Under the pieces are notes generated by a model. That model was not told where the DNA came from, did not search any database, and was given only the letters and a program-made list of their open reading frames with translations. From Eudromia elegans (taxonomy: Eukaryota > Chordata > Aves > Tinamiformes > Tinamidae), in contig PTEX01000197.1 of NCBI GenBank assembly GCA_003342815.1, positions 1,201,956 to 1,265,955 of the forward strand: a stretch of 64,000 bases of DNA. Direction: 5' to 3'. Below are positions 37,668 through 49,221 of this stretch, piece after piece. The first letter of the stretch is position 1. Every line of letters begins with the position of its first letter. The position numbers and the translations under genes were made by a program.

Positions 37668-37832
37668 CTGCCCAGAAAGGTTGTGGAGTCTCCTTCTTTG
37701 GAGACCTTGTCTGGATGCCACCCTGTGCCACACGCTCTAGGTGTCCATGCTTGAGCAGGGAGGTTGGACTAGATGATCTCTAGAGGTCCCTTCCAGTCTC
37801 AACTATACTGTGATTCTGTGATTCTGTGACTG
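37668..37832 (+). mobile_element. CR1 LINE, short 3' fragment
   Basis: Reads the CR1 end on the plus strand: GCCCAGAAAGGTTGTGGAGTC, GGACTAGATGATCTCTAGAGG and a tail with two ATTCTGTG units. There is an internal deletion within the last reverse-transcriptase codons compared with the copy at 8461–8702. Confidence 0.92.
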
Positions 37833-40800
37833 TAAAGTATATTGACTGTTGAATTAGTTGCAGGAGTACCCATTAGTACCCAGGACACCCACCGTCATGC
37901 ACAGTCTGCCTTGCCCCAGAGCAAACATTACAAAAAGTCACTGATATTGGAGTGACCTGAGGGCCATCCTAAAGAGACACAAAAGGGATGGAAAGATCTG
38001 CAGGAAACATTCTGATGGAGAAAGAGGAAACTGCTGTCTTTTTCTCTGTACTAATAAGGAACTGAAGTACTGCAAGTATGAATTTAGTGTCTTTATCTGG
38101 TCTACTAGTCCAGTGGCGTTTTAGAAATGGCACTAAGGAAAAAGTTGGAAAAACCAAATGTGTTCTTCCCTTTCAACCAATATCTTATAGCAGTGTCCTA
38201 ATGTAACACAGAATTGCTAGAAAGACAACAGTAACACACATATAATATTTATTTTACTCTCTTATATGTCTCTCCCCCACAGTGTGAAAACCCTTTTCTT
38301 TTTTTTAGATAGTGTTTTTCATTTCCCTATTTTCACACCTTCAGTTGTAACCACAGCTGGAACCAAGACAGTTTACAGTCTGATGATGACACTTTCCCCA
38401 CGCTAAGTGTCTCTGAACACAAAGGCTTTTATTTTGTGTGTGTGTGCCAGTAATGTTGATGGCTTTGGGAGTAGAGCTTATTAGTGAAAATTTCTTCCAG
38501 ATGTAGCTGATTGAAGCACAAAGTACTGTTGATAATGTAAAACTTGTGGCTACTTAGATCAGTTGTAAGGCAGAAATAATTCACTAGCATGTTGTACTGA
38601 GACTTATAATGACCCTGTGCAAAGCTTATCTCAGTATATGAAAATGTCTTAGTATAAACTAAATTGTTTAGACAGCAGAGGCTTTTGCAACATCACCTTT
38701 ATAACAGTCCCTAAATTAGTTCAAGGTGTTTGCTTTACAGAGGACAGTAAGCTTACCAGCATTTTAAGCAGACAGCTGCAGATGAGATTTTGGGCTGGTT
38801 TATGTCACTCTTGGTATGTTTGATTTGAAGGATATGATTTCCCAAAATATGGATCTTGGTACAAATCACTAGCATGGAAATGCTTTCAATGGTCAAACTG
38901 GGTCAGGATGTGCCATGTTATAGAGGGCACAGGCTTTCTTGCTGATAAGCAACAAGAGGACTTGCAACAGACTAGAGCTTTTTATTCCTCTCTTGTTTTA
39001 GTGGCATTGCTAAAAGTTCACACCATTACTTTTGAAGGTTCATTTTGATTGTTGCTTACCGCAATATAGTTTATTTGTTCCTCCTATAGGAATGAGAAGT
39101 ACCAGCCTGAGTATTCTTATGCAGGTATATCCACATTCTCACAGGAAAAAAAGCCAATACTTGCTCAGACCGTGATATCTGGGCAGATCTTAGCTGTGCA
39201 GCTATCCTGGAGCATCAGACCACTCTTCACGCCTCTGGCTTGTTTCTGTGGGCTTACAGAGCTTACTGCATCTACAGCAGTGACTTAGTTCAGACCAGGA
39301 TTGTGCTTCTGTGCTTTGGTTCACAGCACAGTTTTGGAGCATGCACTTTTTCAGCTCAGTTTTGTCTTTAAGAGATACCTGACCAGTACACCAAAGGCTC
39401 TCCAAGTGCTAAAAGCCGTTCAGATCAGACTGGATTTGGTCCAGTATGAACCCTCTGAAATATAATTTGTCTACTGGGTACTCAGCTCCAGCCATTTCAC
39501 TCCACTGATCTGCTTCTGTTCAACCTTACTAATTCAAACATGGCCTAAGTGCAATAAAAATGAACTACAGTCTTCTAGATTTACCCCCCACTCTGTGAGG
39601 GCTTGATTGTACACTTGTATGAAGTTCTTGCAACATTTAATCACTATCTGCAGTCTGTTTCCAAAAGACTTTCTTTTTCTTTTTCTTTTTCTTTTTTTTT
39701 TTTTTTTTTTTGAAATAAGATGACCTGAAAGGCACCACGTAGCCACTATGATACTTTTAAGAAGGACAAAATGCAGGTAATATTTTTAGTAGTGTCTCAG
39801 AACACTATAAATTTACATAGTGATGAAAAATCAGCTGATTTTCAAATGTTAATGCCTTACTTCTGATCAATAAACTATTCTAGAAAGCTGGTCCATGATT
39901 TTCTCAAGGGTACTTATACTGGACGTTCTATGATACAGTAGGGAATTTCTTGAAATGACACTTGAAGAAGAATAAAAATGTGCTCAGCATTGAGAATATA
40001 TGGAATTTTGAATCTAGTTCAGGAGATTTGAATCTATTTCTGCCACGTGCTGGGTCCAGGTTTAACCTAACATAACTGGATTCCAGAGCAAATAGAAATC
40101 ACAACTGGATCAGAGAGTCTCCAGATAGGAGCCTGGGGAGATACTAGAGGGAAGCAGTACATTCCCTTTTCCTGTCCTGAAATCTTTCCTAAGCATTCAC
40201 ATATCACCATTTTTGAGACAAGTCACTGAACTAGCTCAACCTATGATCTGAATCATTCTATTTTCATGCTAAATGAAGGTGTTCCTCCCATCTTTCTCAC
40301 ATTTGTGCCAAATAAGTAGGCCACCATAGCACAAGAAGGAAGCCTGCATATCCAGTGCCTCTCACTGCTGCTGTAGTTTTCTCTAGACCAGGTACTTCCC
40401 ACCTCTTTTGCTCAAGGGTCACTTTTATTTCCATCCTAGCACTGTGGAGATCAGGTAAACACAGCCACCTCTGGGCAGGCTGCAGGTGTCTTAAAGGAAC
40501 TGTTCAGCCTTTCCTGGACCTCCTTGCAGTATGTGTGCAGCCTCTTGACTGTCTTGCATTCCCCAGGCTTCCAGCCACCCACTGATCCTCCCATAAGATT
40601 TGACCATCCCCTAAGATCTGCCACCTTTGGGGAGAGTGAGCATAGCATACTAAACCTAGGCTTCCAACTCTATCTGTGCAGGTGATGCCACTCAGGTGCT
40701 GCTGGCCACCTCCAGTGACCTGCTAGCAGATCTCCCACGGCTCGTGTCCTATAGATTACCTGCCTTGGGGGACACAATCTTCTAGGCTTTCTCTCTTACA

Positions 40801-43109
40801 GCTTTCTCTGTTTCTGCCATGAAAATCTTTCTGTTGTCTCATCTTGTCATATTTTCCCTTGTTAGCATGCAGCAATAATTTTCCTTCTTCAATATTTTCA
40901 ATCTTTTAAACTTTGCCTTAACACATTTACTAAAACCTCTTTCCTGTGTGTCATTACTTCCCAGCTTCTTTATGACAGAGTCTACCTTTACGGGTGCTTT
41001 TCAGATGCTTCTCCAGCATACATTTCATGTCCCTGCTTGGTTCAATCTACCAGACAAACTCCAAGATCTAACGCAGCCTCTCTTCTACTGTATTCTCACT
41101 GTATACTTTCCTCTTTTTAGTGTGGAGTTATTTTGAGTTGAACAAACTCAGACATTATTTCCACCCTATCCGACCTGGTCAATTCCCTACTGCACCATCG
41201 CCAGAGTTCAGAGGGCTGGTACCTGGCAGTTTTCTTCTTTGAGGGGCAAGGACAAAGATAAAGAGGACACAAGAAAGGGTGATATATTAAGTCCCTTACA
41301 GAAGCAGAGGGCCACTTGGTAGAGCATATATTATTAGTTTCACTTTGAAACAATTATCACTGTCAGAACCAGTCATTCGAAAAGACAATATTCAGTTCTC
41401 TGATCCTGTTCCACAAAGCAGTCAAAGCCCTCTAAGCAGGTGCCACTTGTGACAGGTCACATGCTTGATGATTAGCTAGCAATACAAGGCTCAGAACTTG
41501 TTAGGCCTTGGTTTGCTTGGAGATTCGCTTAGTTCTAACAAGTTATCTAATGAACAGCGGTCTATTAAATACTTTGTTCTAGCTTTTGCTTTGCATCCTC
41601 AAGTGCATCCTAGGATGTGAAGGAAGAAATTTGCATTGTTGTGCTCATCCCATTAATGAGGAAGATAAACTCCTCCCCTGTTAATATACTGCTCTTGGTG
41701 AAGGATCTGGGACACTGATGACTTGCTGCTTACCTCTGCCCCAAATTGAATGCTGAAGCTCTCAGCATTAGGATCCAGAGGGGCAATGCAAAGGTAAATA
41801 CAAGAGCAGCGAATGGCAAAGATACTAAAAAGTTTGTGTACATCTATTTTACTTGCATATAATTTGGGCTATGAGTATTACTATCATTGTAACAACTAAA
41901 CAAGAATATAATTCCATCATCAGCACCAGGAATAGCTCTTTCATTAATCTATTAAAATTTTCAATAGGCTAGCAATAAATTCCTCTTGCATTTCCTTGCC
42001 AGTAACAAGATTTTAAGTGTGACAAATTGGCAGGAATTCAGGCAACCTACTCTGTAACTTGGATATAACAAACTGGTACCACATAACACATGCCTTCAGG
42101 AACATGCCAACTTCTGTTTCTACTTGGCTTCTCTGGGCTGCAGGAGGGCAGATCTGTGGAGAAAGGGATTTGATTTGGGACTTTTTTTCTCCCCCAATCC
42201 CACCCCAGGACACATCTGAGGGACAATGTCTGGGATAAGGGCATAAATTCATCCTACTCAAAAGAAATCCTGATCTGAAGAGTGTAAACTTCAAGCTGGT
42301 TCTCTTCAGATTGAAAAATCCTCAGTTTCAGACAGAGTTTCCCAGTCTGGCTTTATTGACCGATAGCTTTCTGCGGTCCTATTAGAACACCCATAGCACC
42401 CTCAGTCAGAGTTTACTGCTGTTTCACACAGTAGAGCATGCACATTCAACCACCAATGAGTGGTTGAAATCCTGGAGACTATCCTTATTTTGTCCTTAGG
42501 TTTCTGCAAGCAGCTCTCTGCGTGGAGCAAGCTCGAAGATGATGCTGACAGCTGTTGACATCCCTGGCTTTTATTTCCATGCCTCCTTCACAATCATCAC
42601 TGAACTTCTCTTTGCTTCAATCTATGTCTCTCTAAACTACATACAAAAATACCTTCTGTCTCCTAGGCAGCACTGTCCAGTTTAACTGTTTGTTAAATGC
42701 TTTGAAATACTTAGCTGAGAGGAGTACACATTCGAAGCTGGATGCAGATAAGGTCTCACAAAGAGCATATTGGTCACTTAATAGGCTCCAATATGTTAAA
42801 GTAATTCCCAGGAGAATCTGTGGATTTTCTTCACTAGCACTGTTATGTGCTCTGGACATTGCCACTTTCTCCAGTGTATTAGGTAATAAATTGTTAAAAC
42901 AGAAAAAAAAGAAAAACTAAAATAATTGAGCTAAAACCAGAAATAGTATTTTTAATAGAGATTGTGTCTTCTCTCCATTACCCAAAGTTACCTTTATCAG
43001 ACGGGCTCAGAAGCAAACCTTTTCATGTGCTCTTCCAATAAGAGATGCAGCAACTGCTGTCTACAGTGCTACCATGCAGTAATGATTGATCAAACACAGA
43101 CCACAAGCT
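37833..43109. other. Intergenic sequence downstream of F13A1
   Basis: AT-leaning, with a T-rich tract at 39669–39710 and no coding exon recognised. It includes one copy of a 17-base repeat (41448–41464) shared with F13A1 intron 14. Confidence 0.5.
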
Positions 43110-43129
43110 ATAAGTGCATTCAGATAAGC

Positions 43130-43135
43130 TTTATT
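43130..43135 (-). terminator. F13A1: Candidate F13A1 polyadenylation signal (AATAAA)
   Basis: A canonical AATAAA on the minus strand about 1.87 kb beyond the F13A1 stop codon. It would give a 3' untranslated region similar in size to that of the human gene. Another AATAAA on the same strand lies near 42350, so the choice is uncertain. Confidence 0.3.
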
Positions 43136-44430
43136 TTAAATTCATATTACACTGTAGCTACTAAAAATCCAGAATAGAAAGCAGGTTTATATGCAAGAGC
43201 AAAATATAGATAATCTTATTAGATGATACAGATTTCAACAGAACTGCATAAGCACTTAACAGAGATTTTCATTGTGCAGCACGGGCTGTTGTGAAGAGTC
43301 TCCTGTTCCCAGAGAACTTCTTTGTGAGACTTTGTTATTACCATTTCTAATAGGTGACATAAGCTGTACAAAACCAGTGTGTGCCCATGCCTGTAAAAGA
43401 CCCACAGAAAAACTGCCTGATATTTTTGGCCCCAGGATTACTCATTTAGATTGGAAGAAGGTGCAAATCTCTACTCTGTTCCACAAACTTGAGCAAAAGA
43501 GCAGGCTGCATTTGTCCCCTCTCTTGCCTTACTAAACAACTGGCCACAGGTTATCCAGGAGGCAGGGCATGCAAAAAGACATCACCCTTGGCCTCACATT
43601 AATAAGACCACAGAATGACTTGTCTGTAAGCTGCACAGTAAAGTCGTCGCATTTAACGAGCATGAGGCTCTTTTTAGCTTCTTTGGAAGTGCAGTTATCT
43701 CACCTGTGCTGTTTATTACTGTGAGATATGCTCTCACACACCATGGCTGGTGGGTGGTCACTGCAGCTGGGCATGTGAATGCAACACATGCATCTTTACC
43801 TCATGTGGAAAAAGATCCTGGGAAGAATTTCAGCAGAGATGAAAATAGAAAAATGCCCCAAGTAACCACTGCATTCCTCAGGAGGGTGGAGGAACCTGTC
43901 TGGAGGACTAATAGAAACCTATCCAGAACACCTCTGGGCCAAGAAAATCCTTGGGGAGGCCCTTTACACCTTATATAAGAAAGGAAGCAGACCCAGCTTG
44001 TGGAGTTTCTGATTCTCAGGACACATACACGTTTTTTTCCCTACCCAGCTGAGCTTCTGTCTTTCTGAGAGTTGTTCACCCACACCACAACCTGATTTTG
44101 CAGTGGCCATGATTCCAGGGGCACTTTCTAAGGTGGTTAAATTCAGATTTAATCCCAAAATGGCAACACCAGTGAAGGATATTTGCTAAGATTGTGAATC
44201 AGGGAGCAGAAGAATCCCACTAACCTCCAGTCTACCATAGACTGTGACCAGAAAATGCAAGTCTGGTGCCCTCTGAGCAGGGGCACGAAAAACTCTAGAT
44301 TTTCATAAAGTAAAAGAGAGGAACAGCATATTAACTGCATCATGCACGGTGGGATGAAGGCATGAAATAAAGGAGTATGTGTGGGTGCAGACAGACATGA
44401 AAGAGCAAGAGAGAAAACATATTGAAGTGG

Positions 44431-44474
44431 CAAGTGGGAACACAGAGCTGGGAATATTCTGGTGATAACAAATC
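44431..44474 (+). repeat. Dispersed repeat, copy 2 (partner at 32119–32162)
   Basis: About 89% identical over 44 bases to 32119–32162, in the same orientation. It lies in the probable F13A1 3' untranslated region. Confidence 0.6.
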
Positions 44475-45005
44475 CTGAGAGATGCTTACAGCAAAGTGAG
44501 CTCTTTATGAACTGAAAAAATCTAACACTGTAAGATAAAGCAGTTCCTTTAGCTAGAAATACCTGTTTTTAATTGCAGCCTGAATGATCTACCGTAAGGT
44601 CGTATAATTCACTCTGAGAATTTATAACACTGGTTTCTTCTTTTTTTTTTCTTTCCATTTCAGTAAAATATCAGACATTAATTAAAACTAAAGTTCAGAC
44701 TATTTTAGTGAACAGAGCCTTTCATATTCTCTCAGCATTAGTGCAAAGGGCCATAAGTACAAATGAACTGTAAGAATAACATGACCTAGAACTGCCTTTA
44801 ATTACTTGCATCTAATTTTGAACCATTCACAATCCAGATGCATTTTCCAACTCTTTCCAGTGTTTTCAGTTAGTTTTCTTTATCACATTTTAGTAGGCAT
44901 GAGGATAATCAAAATAATAAAATTTCTACATCTCTCTCTGTTTTTCTTCATCTAAAATGATATTTTGAAACACAGCTAATTAAAGGATGAATTCAGCACC
45001 TTTGT

Positions 45006-45150
45006 TCATAGTTTCTGAATCTGGACATTTAGTTCACCATACACATGCCTCAAAGCATCACAATTCAGGCTTGCAATCAACTTTCGTAACCCTGGCCGTT
45101 TCGGGGTGCATTTTAATTCCCAGGTCAATGCAGAATTTGCTGGGATTTGC
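45006..45150 (-). CDS. F13A1: F13A1 exon 15 (last coding exon, C-terminus of barrel 2)
   Basis: After a strong acceptor (CCTTTTTTCCTGCAG) the minus strand encodes 47 codons plus the base completing the Arg codon split with exon 14, then a TGA stop. The segment contains the highly conserved LRKLIAS…D.LRHVYGEL.VQIQ end of coagulation factor XIII A. It maps to human mature residues 682–728. The bird protein ends in KL, where human has RRPSM, so it is three residues shorter. F13A1 is a calcium-dependent transglutaminase that cross-links fibrin after thrombin activation. It lacks a signal peptide and is also found in blood and tissue cells. Confidence 0.96.
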
Positions 45151-48100
45151 CTGCAGGAAAAAAGGAAAGTAATAATATTATAATCAATCAACCAGTATTC
45201 TCAGCCTGGCCCACAACTGGAGAAACTGAAGATGGACAGTATAACACACCCCTCTCTTTTTTTTTTCTTTATGTTTCACTCATCCTGGTAAGTGTACTAT
45301 AAATTTTTCCCTCCATCTTCCAGTCCTTGCAGAACTGACTCTGTCAAAGCCTTTTCTAGACTTTCCTCCAGGCTAATTTTAAATTTCTAAAATGAATCTG
45401 CTGCCTGTCACTTCCTCTCACTATCACTTTCAGGATGATCTTTATGGATAACATATCTTTTGACTTTTTAATTCCATTTTACCAGCATATTATCTCAGAG
45501 CTTGCTGTTGATTCCTTCAATGGTTAAGGAAGTGTTTACTCCGAAGTGCTAGCCAAGGCCAGTACTGTTGAGGAATCGAGCCCCTCTGCCCCCTTCCACC
45601 CTAAGCCACTCTGCCACAACTACAATATCAGGACATCTCTTCACTGACCACTTCAGAGCTGACTTCCTCATGCCCATGCAAATGAGCTGAAGTATTCTTG
45701 GGAATACTGCTGTTAGCAGTTACTTCTTTACATAACATATGACCCTTGGTTCTCTAATTTTGCTATCATTAAGATACACAGAGACCCTCCAGTATTTGAT
45801 TTCTGTGTTTTCTCAGTGCTTTCATAATCTGTTGTGTGCAGATTTTGAAGACTGATATTTATTGATTGACCATGTTTGAGGGATGTGAGGAAGGGAACCA
45901 ACAGAGGAGGCAAAACAGTGGGGAGCATTCATAAATAAAAATGAATGTTATTTAAGAGAATTAGGAAGTGAGTCAGTGTTCTTGTTAGCATCACATGGTT
46001 AAGGTAATCTGTAAACACCTGAATATTTGGAGAGCAAAGTTACCATAAATTTTATTTACTGTTGCCAGATCTCATCTCATGATAGGATTTGGCTCTCAGA
46101 TGTCATGTCCTCCACTTGAGTTAAGACAGAAATGACTGCTCAGGCTTAGTACAATTTGCCACAAGACACAGAAATTTTCATTAGCTATAAATTATCCATT
46201 TAGGGTTCTGTTATCTGCATAATTGCTGTAATACAAGTCTGGCCAGATTAATTTAACCTGCTAAAAGGAACAGCATTCTAGCTTCTTAGAATCCATCTCA
46301 GGTATCTCTGTATGGCACTGCACTGTGTTTTGCATATGCAGCCATAGGTACCCTGGGGCATGTACCTTGTTTTAGAAAAGAACAGAGGAGACTCACACTT
46401 TTAATAAGAGTGTATGCAAACTGCTTCCAGCAAGTGCTGCCTTCTTTTATCTTTGTTCTTAATAAGAGATAAGCTGTTGCCCTCAGCTGGCCTGCACTAT
46501 CAAATGGCCATTAAAATGGTAGCATGATAAAGCAATGACTTCAATTGCTGCACAAGGATAAATACTTTTTTACATTTAGAGTTTATGGGAACGATCTGCA
46601 AAGGATGATTGTATGGAAAGTGAGGAAGATATTGTATGTCTCTTGTGGAGCAGTGTTTACTTTCTGAAGTATTTGGGAGCTGATTCCCTAGGAATGAAGG
46701 TTTGTGTCCCAACGTATGAGAAAGCAGTGTATTTATCTCTCTTTTCTAGATGGAATACATGTACATGTAGAAAGGTAACAGCTGTGCTGGGATATAAACC
46801 CCACCTTTTCCTGTTTTTCTCTTATCCTACTGCTATTCCTATCTGGAAATGCAGGAACAGCCAAAATGACTTATGTGCTAGTATGAGTGAATGCTTGGCT
46901 AAAATCCCTTTAACAATATCTATCACTGCCTGGTTAATTCTCATGTGCTGTGCAAAGACTATACTCTGGATAGAGATTGAGACTGCCAAAGGCTTTTTCA
47001 TAGGTCACGCTCTTCATCTGTCTCAAGCTAATGACTAAACGTCACTGTAGAGCTCTAGTGAATGGTCTAGGCAGAAACTTCCAAGGCACTTAATTCCCAG
47101 TATAATATTGTAGTTGCTGGATCACTCATGCCTGTTTTGTGGAGTCATGCATTTGAAGCAGAAGAACTGCTTCAAAGACACAGGTAATGTGAAGTCTACT
47201 CCCCTAAAACCCATGTTGAAGACACATCTCATGTGTGACAGTTCCCAACATACAGGGAAACAACAGAAGGAGGCGAAAGCCTAGAATAAGTTTAACTCTT
47301 TTTGCAAATGGAGTAAAGCCGCCTTAATCTGATTTGCCTGAGAGAAAATGTAGTGATAAATGGTTCTGTGTAATATGCTGAGCCAACACCACAGAGGAGC
47401 CATTTATCACTCTGAATGCACAGAGGCAAATGTGATTTTTATTTAAATAAACTACAACTGCCCCCTGTTCTGTCCTCTGCAAGTATAACCCGTGGCCTCC
47501 ATTCATCTCAGAGAAGTTAAGTTAAAAATCTTAAAATGACTAAGCTGATCCATTTCCATTTTAAATCACACCAAGGACACTACTGTGAAGGGAGAAACAT
47601 GGTGACTTGAAGGAAAGTGACGTCCGCTCCATGAGTCATGTTTCTCTGTAACTCCTATGCCTTTGATGTACCTGACAGCTTCTGCTCCCTTGAAGGAGAC
47701 AGGAGTCGACAGCAGCTTTTGGAACAAGGAGGCTGCAGAACACCAGGGGAGTCTGGTAGGGCTGCACAGCACAGAGGGCTTTCACTGACATTTGTGTGGG
47801 GAGTGTGGATCGTGCTGAGTCATGTGCAGTAGCATCTGTGACAGGTCACATGCACAAAGCAAATGTGGCGTGATGCCCTTTCTCAGTCATTTTTCTATCT
47901 GGCTGCAATCTGGAGCCTGGTGGTTTTTTTTTTTTTTTTCCTCTGCTGGAGTCCCTCTCTTTTTCACCCTGGCCCAGGTGCAGTCAAACTCACACCTTCC
48001 TTACTGGCTGACAGTTTATGCAGCTACTAAAACACAGGCAATTTTTCAGACTTCTTTTGCACACACCTGGGAACCATGAGCACCAGTAATGATATATAAC

Positions 48101-49084
48101 ATAACCTCAGCTGCCCAAGGCTCAGCAACAGCTGCAAAATCTTCTAGGATCCCAGCTATACATCCAGGAAATAGCTGGCTAATACCAAGCTCTGTGCAAG
48201 TGCCGGAATAGCAACAGTCTCATCAATACATGTTCACAGCAACTAAACCTTGGGAATCTCTATAACAAGTTCTTGTTGCAGCAGTGACTGTTCTATCCTG
48301 CTTACCACATGTAACCTGAACTCTAAATGGAAACAGAGTCTAAGAAAGAAAACGCTTATCAGATACCACTACACCAGCAATTCCTAGAACAGCAAAGACT
48401 GATGAAGGGCTTTCATTTGCCTTGGGCATGGGATCAACTTGTTCCCTACATGCTCCTCTGTATTTGGGCACGTCTGGGAAGTGTCGTTACCAGAGGGAGC
48501 CCTGGGCTTTCACACCACAGTGGCTATCTCACATCATTCACTGCATGAGACACTCCAAGAGGCAGGTTATCTAGGCTCCAAATAATCTTGTGTCTTGGTA
48601 TAAACTTGCAAGGGTCACTTGAGGTAACTGAATGTATTGCACAGTCATGATTAACATGAGTGGAGAAAAGCCCTTCTAGAAAAGCTGTAAAGGACTTGAT
48701 ATGCACGTAATAAGCACATGGCAGTAACCAGTTCACATGCAGGATAAATCTATTTTCTTTCTATGAGAGCAGCTTGTAAGTGCTATTGTAAAGCAATAAA
48801 AATAATGTAATGTTGTGAAAAAGAAAACTCCAGTTGTGTTAGCAGCTACTCGCAACCACTAATACTGAATGGAAGAAATGTTCTCACAGCCCCTCTTTGC
48901 ATCGCAAGAGGTAGCCTGACTCCTTCTGTCTGTTGAGACCTATAGTTTCTATGTGTGTTGAATCTTAAAGTCTGGTAAGAGTGTCTGAATTATTCAGCAC
49001 AACATTAGTTAAGTGTCTTTGATGAGCTGCCCTCTGTGAGCAAGACGGGGTCGACCTTTTGGTTAGTTCTGTTTCCTTCCCTAC
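45151..49084 (-). other. F13A1: F13A1 intron 14
   Basis: 3.9 kb, with donor AG|GTAGGG and acceptor TCCTGCAG. It holds one copy of a 17-base repeat (47837–47853) and a T-run at about 47923–47939. A 141-codon plus-strand frame at 46613–47038 has no recognisable motif and is within chance length. Confidence 0.85.
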
Positions 49085-49221
49085 CTGAATTCCTTTTTTG
49101 CCGTTCTCAACACGCCAGGTCCCTCGAGACGGAGCGTGACATTCTCCAGGGTTTGACTCAGAGGATTGGTGAATTCCACAATCACAAACATTTCCCTACC
49201 AGCCACCGTCTCACCTTGAGT
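49085..49221 (-). CDS. F13A1: F13A1 exon 14 (barrel 2)
   Basis: A 137-base minus-strand exon between a CTTTGCTTTGCAG acceptor and an AG|GTAGGG donor. It has 45 codons in phase 0 at its start and ends in phase 2, matching its neighbours. The product carries the barrel-2 pattern G..M.V.VEFTNPL..TL.NV.L.L.GPGV and maps to human residues 636–680 without gaps. Basic RTAKKEFR ends the exon, where human has RPMKKMFR. Overlapping plus-strand frames are shadows. Confidence 0.94.

Larger units (their letters stand above)
43110..45005 (-). other. F13A1: Probable F13A1 3' untranslated region
   Basis: This follows the F13A1 stop codon on the minus strand and runs to the candidate polyadenylation site. 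It is AT-rich with no coding frame of note and contains one copy of a dispersed repeat (44431–44474). The end point is inferred only from the AATAAA position. Confidence 0.35.

Noticed and set aside
46613..47038. 141-codon plus-strand frame in F13A1 intron 14
   Set aside because: Chance-length frame with no motif, antisense in an intron.
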